This document shows positions 27,059 through 35,273 of a DNA stretch of 64,000 nt, piece after piece. The stretch is from assembly GCA_017555085.1 (NCBI GenBank), contig JAFZHD010000018.1, forward strand, positions 124,001 to 188,000, given 5' to 3'. The notes under the pieces were generated by a model that did no database searches, was not told where the DNA came from, and saw only the letters and a list, made by a program, of their open reading frames with translations. The stretch comes from Muribaculaceae bacterium. GTDB lineage: Bacteria; Bacteroidota; Bacteroidia; Bacteroidales; Muribaculaceae. Numbering within the stretch: the stretch's first letter is position 1; each line of letters starts with the position of its first letter. The position numbers and the translations under genes are program-made.

Positions 27059-28131
27059 TGGATAAAAACGCCAAAATATATGTAGCAGGCCATCGCGGTC
27101 TTGTGGGCTCGGCTATTTGGAATAATCTTCTACAAAAAGGTTACACCAATCTTGTCGGCAAAACCCATAGCGAACTTGACTTGATGGATGCCACACAAGT
27201 CAAAGAATTCTTTGATGCCGAACAGCCTGAATATGTAATTCTTGCTGCCGCACATGTTGGCGGAATTATGGCCAATAATATCTATCGAGCCGATTTCATA
27301 TACAATAACCTACAAATTCAGCAAAATGTAATCGGAGAAAGTTTTAGACACAATGTCAAAAAACTTTTATTCTTGGGTAGCACATGCATCTATCCCAAAG
27401 AAGCACCACAACCCATCAAAGAAGATGCTTTGTTGATATCTCCATTGGAATATACCAACGAGCCTTATGCTATTGCTAAAATTGCCGGATTAAAACTATG
27501 TGAAAGTTTTAACATACAATATGGCACAAACTATATTGCAGTAATGCCGACCAATTTATATGGTCCTCGCGACAATTTCCACCTGGAACGCAGTCATGTT
27601 TTGCCGGCAATGATACGCAAATTGCATCTTGCCAAAATGTTGATGGAAAATGATTTTGACGGTATTCGTCGCGACTTGAATAGTCGTCCCGTTAACGACA
27701 TTGACGGCAATGCTTCCATTGAAGAAATTTCCTCGGCATTTGCAAAGTTCGGCATACATAACGGCCACTTGCAACTTTGGGGAACAGGCACTCCTATGCG
27801 CGAATTCCTTTGGAGCGAAGATATGGCCGATGCATCGGTATATATTCTTGAAAACATCTCTTTTAATGACTTAAAAGGCAATTCTCCTGAAATCAGAAAT
27901 TGCCACATTAACATCGGAAGCGGCAAAGAACTATCAATCGCACAACTCGCCAATATCATCAAAGAAGAAGTCGGTTATAAAGGCGAAATTAAATGGGATA
28001 GTTCAAAACCCGACGGCACAATGCGCAAACTTTGCGATGTATCAAAACTTCATTCACTCGGTTGGCAACATAAAGTTGAAATTAATGAGGGCGTGAAACG
28101 ATTATACGAATGGTATATCAATAATCTGTAA
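27058..28131 (+). CDS. fcl: GDP-L-fucose synthase
   Basis: This 357-residue SDR epimerase/reductase turns GDP-4-keto-6-deoxymannose into GDP-L-fucose with NADPH. The cofactor loop GHRGLVGSAI is near residues 11-20, SSTCIYPK-like LGSTCIYPKEAPQPI near 104-118, and the catalytic Tyr-x3-Lys in EPYAIAKIAG. A long insert (about 200-230, residues around DFDGIRRDLNSRPV) is typical of the Bacteroidales form. It is coupled to gmd and to the next gene by one-base overlaps, so the surface glycan probably contains fucose. Confidence 0.96.
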   Translation: MDKNAKIYVAGHRGLVGSAIWNNLLQKGYTNLVGKTHSELDLMDATQVKEFFDAEQPEYVILAAAHVGGIMANNIYRADFIYNNLQIQQNVIGESFRHNVKKLLFLGSTCIYPKEAPQPIKEDALLISPLEYTNEPYAIAKIAGLKLCESFNIQYGTNYIAVMPTNLYGPRDNFHLERSHVLPAMIRKLHLAKMLMENDFDGIRRDLNSRPVNDIDGNASIEEISSAFAKFGIHNGHLQLWGTGTPMREFLWSEDMADASVYILENISFNDLKGNSPEIRNCHINIGSGKELSIAQLANIIKEEVGYKGEIKWDSSKPDGTMRKLCDVSKLHSLGWQHKVEINEGVKRLYEWYINNL

Positions 28132-29099
28132 TGAGTCAATCGATTTTCTACATAATAACCTTTGCGATATTGTTGGCATGCGAACTTATATACTTTCGCA
28201 TCGCCAATAAATATCACATCGGCGACAATGTGACACCCCGCTCATCTCACAAAAAATATCAACTAACAGGAGGTGGCATCATTTTTATCATCGCGGCTAT
28301 AATCTACTACATTTGGCAACCCAAACAGATTTTACGCTTCGACTTGATGATGGTCGGCGCATTATCCCTTGCCGTCATCAGTTTTATTGATGATGTAAAG
28401 AGCACCTCGCCTATATTAAGACTGTTGATACAAAGTGTTGTGATTTGTGTCGCATTCTACTATAATATGGCATGGGGATATATTGATATATTCTTGGTTG
28501 TATTTATTTGCGGGCTTGGCTTTATTAATGCATATAACTTCATGGATGGCATCAACGGCATAACCGCAAGTTACACATTAGTAACATTAACGACTATGCT
28601 GTATTATACATTTGTCATTCCGCACTTTCAAGTGCCGCAGCCATTTGTTATTGTACTTATCATAGCAATGTCTATTTTTGCTTTTTTCAACTGTCGCAAA
28701 AATGCTGTGTGTTTTGCCGGGGATGTAGGCTCAATTGTAATCGGGTTCTTCATAATGTATATGATTGTTGAACTGTGTTGGGCTACCGCCGATGTAACAT
28801 GTATCATCCTCGTTTCGGTATATGGTATTGATACAGCATTTACAATTGTTCAACGCCTATTTGCTGGAGAGAATATCTTGCTTCCTCACCGTCACCACCT
28901 TTATCAGGTTCTTGCCAATCAGTGGAAAATTGAGCACTATAAAGTTTCGCTTTATTATGCAACAACCCAATTAGTCATAAACGCTATTTATATCGTGATT
29001 CCAAGCGAATATCATTTAACTTATTTCATATTTGTTATAGTCGCTCTCAGTTGCTGCTATTTCACTCTCAAACGCTCTAAACATAGTCGCATGAACTAA
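28131..29099 (+). CDS. WecA/WbpL-type polyprenyl-phosphate glycosyl-1-phosphate transferase
   Basis: This is a 322-residue polytopic enzyme of the MraY/WecA superfamily. Conserved cytoplasmic motifs are present: Asp87-Asp88 in SFIDDVKS, NAYNFMDGINGITA (133-146), the CFAGDVGS loop, and LPHRHHLY (HRHH motif) near 245. It transfers HexNAc-1-phosphate to undecaprenyl phosphate. It is last in the operon, before a terminator. Finding both this and a PglC-type enzyme in one locus is notable: one may prime another glycan, or they may serve alternative repeat units. Confidence 0.92.
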   Translation: MSQSIFYIITFAILLACELIYFRIANKYHIGDNVTPRSSHKKYQLTGGGIIFIIAAIIYYIWQPKQILRFDLMMVGALSLAVISFIDDVKSTSPILRLLIQSVVICVAFYYNMAWGYIDIFLVVFICGLGFINAYNFMDGINGITASYTLVTLTTMLYYTFVIPHFQVPQPFVIVLIIAMSIFAFFNCRKNAVCFAGDVGSIVIGFFIMYMIVELCWATADVTCIILVSVYGIDTAFTIVQRLFAGENILLPHRHHLYQVLANQWKIEHYKVSLYYATTQLVINAIYIVIPSEYHLTYFIFVIVALSCCYFTLKRSKHSRMN

Positions 29100-29123
29100 A
29101 CTGAAAATGTAAGGTATATATAC

Positions 29124-29164
29124 AAAAATAAAAGCCATCAAGATTTTGATGGCTTTTATTTTAT
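29124..29164. terminator. terminator between the polysaccharide locus and rpmH
   Basis: An AAAAGCCATCAA stem pairs with TTGATGGCTTTT around a short loop, with A/T tracts on each side. It suits both converging units. Confidence 0.85.
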
Positions 29165-29179
29165 CGTTCAGAGTATTTA

Positions 29180-29335
29180 TTACTTGCCGCCGATTGAGTC
29201 AGATACTGTCAAGCGTGCGCGACCTTTTGCGCGACGACGAGCCAATACTTTGCGACCATCAGGTGTTGACATTCTTTCACGGAAACCGTGTTTGTTTACT
29301 CTCTTTCTGTTTGAAGGTTGAAATGTTCTTTTCAT
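29180..29335 (-). CDS. rpmH: 50S ribosomal protein L34
   Basis: This 51-residue, highly basic protein reads [18 protein letters not shown] at the start and [15 protein letters not shown] near the end, which is L34 with its usual length. It binds 23S rRNA in the large ribosomal subunit. It is too short to stand out by length alone. A TAAATTTG box lies about 45 bases upstream. The usual L34 partners (rnpA, dnaA) are not adjacent. Confidence 0.97.
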   Translation of the reverse strand: MKRTFQPSNRKRVNKHGFRERMSTPDGRKVLARRRAKGRARLTVSDSIGGK

Positions 29336-29380
29336 TGCCGTTATTTATTTTTCGTTTATTTCATTCACAATTTCGGAGTG

Positions 29381-29388
29381 CAAATTTA
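29381..29388 (-). promoter_or_regulatory. -7 box TAAATTTG for rpmH
   Basis: It matches TAnnTTTG on the minus strand, 45 bases before the rpmH ATG. Confidence 0.55.
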
Positions 29389-29432
29389 GCAATTATTTTT
29401 GATTTAGGCAAATATCTCACCCTTTTTCTATA

Positions 29433-30563
29433 CTATTTAATAGGAATTACACCAATACCGGGTCTATCGGGGATAGTTACCTTACCATTTACAATCTTCA
29501 TGCCATCAAAAATGTCATTTGCGATGAGCAAATTACCATCGAGGTCAGCCCAATCAACCATGGGTGCCAACTGTGATGCAGCACTAACAGCGCAAGAAGT
29601 TTCGGTCATACAACCAAGCATAACTTTCATACCCATTGACTTCGCCAAAACAGCCATTTTATATGCCTCGTGCATACCTGTACTCTTCATCAATTTGATG
29701 TTGATACCATCGTATGCTTCGGCAGCGCGTTTAACATCGGGCAAACGCTGCAAGAATTCATCTGCAATGATGGGGAGAGGACTGCGTTCACGCAACCATG
29801 CTGTTTCATCAATCATTTCTTTAGGCATAGGTTGCTCTACAAACAAACAGTTACGTTCAGCAAGCCAATGAATCATTTCGAGAGCCTTTTCTTTGTCGTT
29901 CCAACCTTGATTGGCATCTACACAAATGGGACGGTCGGTTTTTTCTCTGATGATTTCAACAAGTTCCTTGTCATTATCAAGCCCCATCTTCACTTTAAGC
30001 ACATTATAAGGCGATGCTTCATCTACTTTTTGACGAACTACATCGGCTTTATCAATACCGATTGTGAACGATGTGTCAGGTGCTTTGTCGGGGTTCAAAC
30101 CCCAAATTTTAAACCAAGGTTGACCCATAATTTTGCCCAACAAGTCATGCAAAGCAATATCAACCGATGCCTTTGCCGCGCGATTATCGGGAGCGACTTT
30201 GTCCATGTAGTCATGGATATCTTCAATACGGAATGGGTCTGAGAATTGAGACAAATCAAGTTGAGACAAGAATTTGGTCACACTCTCTACGCTTTCGCCC
30301 AAATAGGGAGGCATTGACGCTTCACCATAACCGATTATACCATCATATTCAAGGCGCACTTGCACACCGGGAGTAGTTGTGCGACTATATTTTGCCAAGT
30401 TAAACGAATGGCGTAACTGCAATTCATAAGGTTCGAAATACAAATTAAGTTTGCCTGATTTGCCAACTTGCTTTGTAGGCGAGCCACAAGCAGAGAACAA
30501 TGTAGGAGTTGAAAGGGCCAACAAACCCAATCCTGCACTTTGTAAAAATTTTCTACGGTCCAT
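29433..30563 (-). CDS. exported dipeptide epimerase (enolase superfamily)
   Basis: This 376-residue enolase-superfamily enzyme resembles L-Ala-D/L-Glu epimerases (YcjG/YkfB). Catalytic Lys190-x-Lys192 (VLKVKMG), metal ligands Asp216 (CVDANQG), Glu243 (FVEQPM) and Asp268 (IIADEF), and the opposite base Lys290 (INIKLMK) are all present. The N-terminus is a twin-arginine-like signal (DRRKFLQ) with a lipobox ending at Cys26 (LFSAC), so it should be a periplasmic lipoprotein. I chose the ATG at 30563; nine upstream codons would spoil the signal. It follows an NlpC/P60 peptidase gene, so the likely substrate is L-Ala-D-Glu from peptidoglycan. Confidence 0.9.
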   Translation of the reverse strand: MDRRKFLQSAGLGLLALSTPTLFSACGSPTKQVGKSGKLNLYFEPYELQLRHSFNLAKYSRTTTPGVQVRLEYDGIIGYGEASMPPYLGESVESVTKFLSQLDLSQFSDPFRIEDIHDYMDKVAPDNRAAKASVDIALHDLLGKIMGQPWFKIWGLNPDKAPDTSFTIGIDKADVVRQKVDEASPYNVLKVKMGLDNDKELVEIIREKTDRPICVDANQGWNDKEKALEMIHWLAERNCLFVEQPMPKEMIDETAWLRERSPLPIIADEFLQRLPDVKRAAEAYDGINIKLMKSTGMHEAYKMAVLAKSMGMKVMLGCMTETSCAVSAASQLAPMVDWADLDGNLLIANDIFDGMKIVNGKVTIPDRPGIGVIPIK

Positions 30564-30590
30564 TATATTTATAGATTTAAGTTTTATCAA

Positions 30591-31739
30591 TTAAAAATAC
30601 CAAGGATGGTTTATCACTTTTGTTATACCTTTTGAGCCTTCATTTCCAGCAATGCGCACGGCATGCAAAAAAGGCGTAGTCAAATAACCTTCTGATTTGG
30701 GGTCTACGCTATTGCGCTTAACTCTACCAGATGAGTGCAAATACCAACCATCATGCTCATAAATAGCGACATGTGTTACTCGTCGAGTTTTTGCGTTACC
30801 AAAGAACAACAAGTCACCAGTTTGACATTGCTTCCAATCAGCTGCCTCAATGCGCTTACCTGTCAATGCTTGTTGTGAAGCATCGCGCATCAAAATATAA
30901 CCGTTAGCAAAATAGCAAACGCGAGCAAAGCCTGAACAATCAAGAGACTTGGTTGACATACCTCCCCACAAATAAGGGATACCCATCATTGAATAACCTG
31001 TTTCGATAATTTTTTCGGGAGCAAACTCTTGGTCGGCCCATTCGCCTATTTTCACAAAAGCCGAGGCATCACCCCACGCTTTGCGACCATCGGGCAATAC
31101 AACTTGTACCATTTCATCTTGTGTTTTTTCACAAACAACGATACAACCATTTACCAAGTCAGTTACGATATCTTTATAGCCTTTTTTATCAGCATCGGTA
31201 TATACTTTGATTTGGTCCAATGATGAAACCACCAATCTATCGGCTTTTTTCCACGCATTGATATCTCCTGCAGTCTTTTGAACAAATGAGTTACCAATCA
31301 TGTAAGAGATATAGCCGTCGGGAGATTGAACTCTCCACCACTCTCCCTCTTTTTCAAGCAAACGCAAAGGTGTGCCCATAATGGCTTGCGAAACGATTTC
31401 GGCAGAATGAGCGGGTTTCCCTCTTAAATGTGCTACCGAAATGCGAACAATACCCCATTTATTAGCTGGATAAACGGCTATGCTATCTTTGTAAGATATT
31501 TTTTTCTTGTTAAGCGCGTCAACAAAACTTGCATGTGCAGCAGCCTCTGATGTTTTACCTTTTAACACAATCGAACTGCCATCAGATTCTGCAGATACTT
31601 CCCAAATTGCCTGACGAGAATCGGGCGCATATTGCGATTTAATCTCTTTTGAAATCGCATTTACTTTATCCAAATTGCCTGCACCTAATGCAAGGGGCAT
31701 TAACAATGCGAGGCCAACAAAATATTTTGCTATTTTCAT
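30591..31739 (-). CDS. NlpC/P60 (C40) peptidase with SH3 domains, YkfC-like
   Basis: The 382-residue exported protein has a signal peptide (about 1-20), bacterial SH3-like domains (about 90-230, with RISVAHLRGKPAHSAEIVSQAI and GEWWRVQSPDGYISYM) and a C-terminal NlpC/P60 domain. The catalytic residues are Cys268 (SLDCSG), His323 (VTHVAI) and His335 (YLHSSG). YkfC-type enzymes cut the gamma-D-Glu-diamino-acid bond in muropeptides, releasing L-Ala-D-Glu, the substrate of the epimerase encoded 27 bases downstream. The three genes from 33086 down to 29433 form one operon. Confidence 0.92.
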   Translation of the reverse strand: MKIAKYFVGLALLMPLALGAGNLDKVNAISKEIKSQYAPDSRQAIWEVSAESDGSSIVLKGKTSEAAAHASFVDALNKKKISYKDSIAVYPANKWGIVRISVAHLRGKPAHSAEIVSQAIMGTPLRLLEKEGEWWRVQSPDGYISYMIGNSFVQKTAGDINAWKKADRLVVSSLDQIKVYTDADKKGYKDIVTDLVNGCIVVCEKTQDEMVQVVLPDGRKAWGDASAFVKIGEWADQEFAPEKIIETGYSMMGIPYLWGGMSTKSLDCSGFARVCYFANGYILMRDASQQALTGKRIEAADWKQCQTGDLLFFGNAKTRRVTHVAIYEHDGWYLHSSGRVKRNSVDPKSEGYLTTPFLHAVRIAGNEGSKGITKVINHPWYF

Positions 31740-31748
31740 ATCTAATCT

Positions 31749-33086
31749 TTATTTTTTCAATAATTCCATTTTCAATATTTTCAAACTTTTTTTCCATCCG
31801 GGATAAAACAGATTGCCTTTTGAGCACTCAACTTCTCCCATTTGGAAATCCACTGTTTCGCTTCGGAGATATTTTTTGACGGGATACAAATCACCACAAA
31901 CGCCCAAATTAGTAGCGAAACGATATTGGTCCATACCCGTTGAGTAGAATTTTTGAGTTTGTTTATTTGGTGACATTACAAAGCGTCCAAATGAAGGGTC
32001 AACAGGCACCCAGCCAACACCTTCGAAATACACTTCGGCCCAATCATGCAGATTTTTCTCGCCGGGATGAAGCATCCAACCGCTCTCCCATCTTGCAGGA
32101 ACACCGAGCGAACGCATCAACGAGATATATAACAAGGCCACTTGACCGCAGTCTCCGTGGTTTTCATCCAATACATATTGAGGGATACATTCAAGTGTAC
32201 TATACTCACGCGCACCAGCCCAAGCATATCGGTCTATAATAAAATCATATACAAGTTCTGATTGGCGATAAGGATTTGTTTCTTCGCCTACAATAGCGCG
32301 GGCCAACGAATCAAGATTTACAATGTGAGGTTGCTCAAATTGAGTATATTGTTTATACAATTCCGATTCGCGGTCATAATCTTTCATATTGCGCTCAATG
32401 TATTCGGGCGCGAAATACTGTGCTGACACTTTATATTCGCCAACATATTCAAAGTGCAAAATTGAATCACTTGTTTCCGATATAGGTACTTCAAAATATA
32501 GGGTATTGTGAATAGATTTTCCTTTTGATGCAATATATTGTTCCGGTTGCGATGACAAGATTTTCACATCACTTTGACGAATAGACTCAATGGGTAATGG
32601 CATCCATACCTTCAAAGTATCTCCCAACAAGAAATCGTGGCGAGGAACATCAACAGAGAAACGATAATTTACATAATATTGATTTGAGCAACAGCCATTG
32701 CCTGCCGATGCTTCTACAATAGAGTCAACAATCGCAATCTCAGTTTCGGGCGCATCACAACCGCGACATTGCCACTCACCTCTTAAATCAGGGCATAAAA
32801 GAGCCAAATTGCCAATCGACTTGTAATGCATGCGACGAACGCCGTCAAACTCTTTAACTTCAAGATATTTATTGGCTATATACTCTTCAATCTTCTCATC
32901 AGTAAGACCGGGATACTTCTCAATCAACTTTGCTTTTGCCTCGTCGATTGTCAATGAGAAATCAGCCATTGTTCGTTGCTCTATTGCCTGTTGCGCATCA
33001 TCTTCAAGCCAAGAAACTTTCTCAGTTTGCGAAGCCGAACACGACACCATAGCAGCAACGGCCAATATGTATATATACTTTTTCAT
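31749..33086 (-). CDS. transglutaminase-like domain lipoprotein
   Basis: The 445-residue lipoprotein (lipobox ending at Cys16, MVSC) carries a transglutaminase/protease-like core with the triad Cys313 (HGDCGQVALL), His347 (NLHDWAEVY) and Asp363 (PVDPSFG). The N-terminal part (about 100-235) is a beta-rich region with several cysteines (CRGC, GCCS). Bacterial members of this fold are usually peptidases or amidases acting on peptides. It is first in the operon with the NlpC/P60 peptidase and the dipeptide epimerase, nine bases before the former, which suggests a role in muropeptide breakdown. Substrate unproven. Confidence 0.85.
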   Translation of the reverse strand: MKKYIYILAVAAMVSCSASQTEKVSWLEDDAQQAIEQRTMADFSLTIDEAKAKLIEKYPGLTDEKIEEYIANKYLEVKEFDGVRRMHYKSIGNLALLCPDLRGEWQCRGCDAPETEIAIVDSIVEASAGNGCCSNQYYVNYRFSVDVPRHDFLLGDTLKVWMPLPIESIRQSDVKILSSQPEQYIASKGKSIHNTLYFEVPISETSDSILHFEYVGEYKVSAQYFAPEYIERNMKDYDRESELYKQYTQFEQPHIVNLDSLARAIVGEETNPYRQSELVYDFIIDRYAWAGAREYSTLECIPQYVLDENHGDCGQVALLYISLMRSLGVPARWESGWMLHPGEKNLHDWAEVYFEGVGWVPVDPSFGRFVMSPNKQTQKFYSTGMDQYRFATNLGVCGDLYPVKKYLRSETVDFQMGEVECSKGNLFYPGWKKSLKILKMELLKK

Positions 33087-33109
33087 GCTACAAGTTTTAT
33101 TTATTTCGG

Positions 33110-33117
33110 TAAAGATA
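33110..33117 (-). promoter_or_regulatory. -7-like box TATCTTTA for the muropeptide operon
   Basis: It is one base off TAnnTTTG and lies 23 bases before the transglutaminase ATG. Confidence 0.35.
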
Positions 33118-33213
33118 ATAATTTAATGTGTAAAAAGCAAAAAATCAAAGCATGTTGAAACTAAAAAGGCAGCAACACATTCCACTCGTTACATTTAGCA
33201 CAAAAAATTAGAC

Positions 33214-33252
33214 ACAAAAAAAATCGGGGCAGAACCGTTGGTTCTACCCCGA
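33214..33252 (-). terminator. terminator of the glmM operon
   Basis: The stem TCGGGG-AGAACC with GGTTCT-CCCCGA has one mismatch and a 4-base loop. On the minus strand it is followed by a run of eight T. Confidence 0.85.
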
Positions 33253-33272
33253 CATATTATAAACTCAATAGA

Positions 33273-34658
33273 TTAAATCAACGAAGTGATAACATATTTG
33301 ATTTGGTCACCGAGAGCATTTGCTTCTTCCATAGTCGCAGCCTCTGAATAGATGCGAATAATGGGCTCAGTGTTAGATTTGCGCAAGTGTACCCAACTGT
33401 TGGGGAAATCAATCTTCACACCGTCAATGTCAGTGATTTTTTCAGAAGCGAATTTTTCTTTAACAGCTTCAAGAATCTTATCAACATCAATAGCAGGAGT
33501 AAGTTCAATTTTTGTTTTAGCGATTGCATAAGCAGGATAACCAGCCTTCAATTCGCTTACTTTCTTACCGCTCTTTGCAAGCAATGTCAAGAACAATGCA
33601 ACACCAACGAGAGCGTCACGGCCATAGTGGCACTCGGGATAGATAACACCACCATTACCTTCTCCACCGATAACAGCACCTGTTTCTTTCATCAAAGTCA
33701 CTACATTAACTTCACCTACCGCTGATGCAGCGTAAGAGCAGCCATGTTTTTCAGTAACATCGCGAAGCGCACGAGACGAGCTCAAATTTGAAACAGTTGC
33801 GCCGGGAGTTTGTGACAACACATAGTCAGCAATAGAAACGAGTGTATATTCTTCAACAAACATTTCACCGTTTTCCATCACGATTGCAAGACGGTCAACA
33901 TCGGGGTCAACAACAAAACCGACATCAGCCACACCCGACTTCATCAAGTCAGAAATCTGAGTGAGGTTTTCGGGAAGGGGTTCAGGTGTGTGAGCAAACT
34001 TACCTGTTACCTCACAGTTGAGTTGAACGATATTCTTAACGCCCAATGCTTCAAGCAATTCAGGGATAACTGTACCACCGACAGAGTTTACAGCATCAAC
34101 AGCAACTGTAAGATTTGCTTTTGAAATAGCATCAACATCAACCAAATCAAGTGCGAGAACTTGGTCAATGTGTTTTTGAGTATAAGTCTCGTTGATGAAA
34201 ACTTGGCCCAACTCATCAACAGGCACAAACTCATATTCATCATTTTCAGCAATGCGAAGCACTTCACGACCTTGCTCATCATTAAGGAATTCACCATTTT
34301 CATTGAGCAACTTCAAAGCGTTCCATTGTTTGGGGTTGTGCGATGCAGTAAGGATAATACCACCACAAGCATTTTCAGCAACTACGGCAATTTCGGTTGT
34401 GGGAGTTGTAGCGAGGCCGATGTTAATTACATCAAAGCCCATACCTGTGAGCGTACCAACTACAATATCATTGACCATTTTACCCGAGATGCGAGCATCA
34501 CGACCAACAACAATGTAACGAGTCTTTTTAGTCGTAATCTTCTTGATGAATGTTGCATACGCAGCAGTAAACTTAACAATGTCGAGAGGACTAAGGCCTT
34601 CGCCAGGAGCGCCGCCAATTGTACCTCGAATACCTGAAATAGATTTAATTAGAGCCAT
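33273..34658 (-). CDS. glmM: phosphoglucosamine mutase
   Basis: This 461-residue alpha-D-phosphohexomutase converts glucosamine-6-phosphate to glucosamine-1-phosphate for UDP-GlcNAc. The phosphoserine is Ser106 in ILTASHNP. The metal loop is the DPDVDRL segment near 240, the sugar loop is GGEGNGG near 320, and the phosphate loop is RKSNTEPIIRIY near the C-terminus. Phosphomannomutase activity cannot be excluded from motifs alone. It is last of a three-gene operon with a DHH phosphoesterase and DUF4827. It supplies precursors for the peptidoglycan and polysaccharide genes nearby. Confidence 0.92.
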   Translation of the reverse strand: MALIKSISGIRGTIGGAPGEGLSPLDIVKFTAAYATFIKKITTKKTRYIVVGRDARISGKMVNDIVVGTLTGMGFDVINIGLATTPTTEIAVVAENACGGIILTASHNPKQWNALKLLNENGEFLNDEQGREVLRIAENDEYEFVPVDELGQVFINETYTQKHIDQVLALDLVDVDAISKANLTVAVDAVNSVGGTVIPELLEALGVKNIVQLNCEVTGKFAHTPEPLPENLTQISDLMKSGVADVGFVVDPDVDRLAIVMENGEMFVEEYTLVSIADYVLSQTPGATVSNLSSSRALRDVTEKHGCSYAASAVGEVNVVTLMKETGAVIGGEGNGGVIYPECHYGRDALVGVALFLTLLAKSGKKVSELKAGYPAYAIAKTKIELTPAIDVDKILEAVKEKFASEKITDIDGVKIDFPNSWVHLRKSNTEPIIRIYSEAATMEEANALGDQIKYVITSLI

Positions 34659-34684
34659 TGAAGTATAGTGTATAGAGTTAGTTA

Positions 34685-35260
34685 TTATAATTGACTTTTG
34701 AAATATCTGATATTATATAAGAATGGCACGACACTACTTATCTCGTCAGTGAAACCAAATTGAGACTTAATGATAATGTTAACCTCGCTATCAATACCCA
34801 AATAATAGAGTGGCAACTGAATACCAGCACCCCATTGCGATGACGATTGCAATGTATAGTTAGCGAAACGGAAGCTTGTGGGAGAATATTCCATGTCATT
34901 AGCATTACCTTCGCCGGTCATTCCCTCGTCAGTAGTATAATAAAGGAGGTTGTAGCGCATAAAGCGGAAATAAATCTGCTGACCTTCTTCTGCCATATTA
35001 TCGCGACTACCGGCCTTAATCACCTGCATATAGATGTTGCCATCAGGATTCAAGCGATAGTATGGAGCATTTATTCCTGTTTCAAAAACAGTGTCAGCCG
35101 GAATCTCGTTGACGACGCGCTGGTCGGCAAGAAAACGGTTAACAGCTTTGGTTTCGTCGGTCAACAACTCGGCATAACTCTTTGAGTCATCACATGAGAC
35201 AACCGAAATTGCGCCAAAAAGACAAACCATTGACAATATAATGTATTTGATAGTTCTCAT
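34685..35260 (-). CDS. DUF4827 family lipoprotein
   Basis: The 191-residue protein has a lipoprotein signal ending at Cys23 (VVSCDDSK). It then has a mostly beta domain with an FKBP-like ring of residues (GIQLPLYYLGIDSEVNIIIKSQFGF near the end). It matches the Bacteroidales DUF4827 family, often encoded next to glmM, whose function is not known. A peptidyl-prolyl isomerase-like fold is a possibility, but I see no proof. It sits 13 bases after the DHH gene and 26 before glmM. Confidence 0.8.
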   Translation of the reverse strand: MRTIKYIILSMVCLFGAISVVSCDDSKSYAELLTDETKAVNRFLADQRVVNEIPADTVFETGINAPYYRLNPDGNIYMQVIKAGSRDNMAEEGQQIYFRFMRYNLLYYTTDEGMTGEGNANDMEYSPTSFRFANYTLQSSSQWGAGIQLPLYYLGIDSEVNIIIKSQFGFTDEISSVVPFLYNIRYFKSQL

Positions 35261-35273
35261 TATTATATATGTA

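Noticed and set aside
29146..29871. 241-residue + strand frame over rpmH and the epimerase gene
   Set aside because: It is a shadow of rpmH and the epimerase on the other strand and has no recognisable domain.
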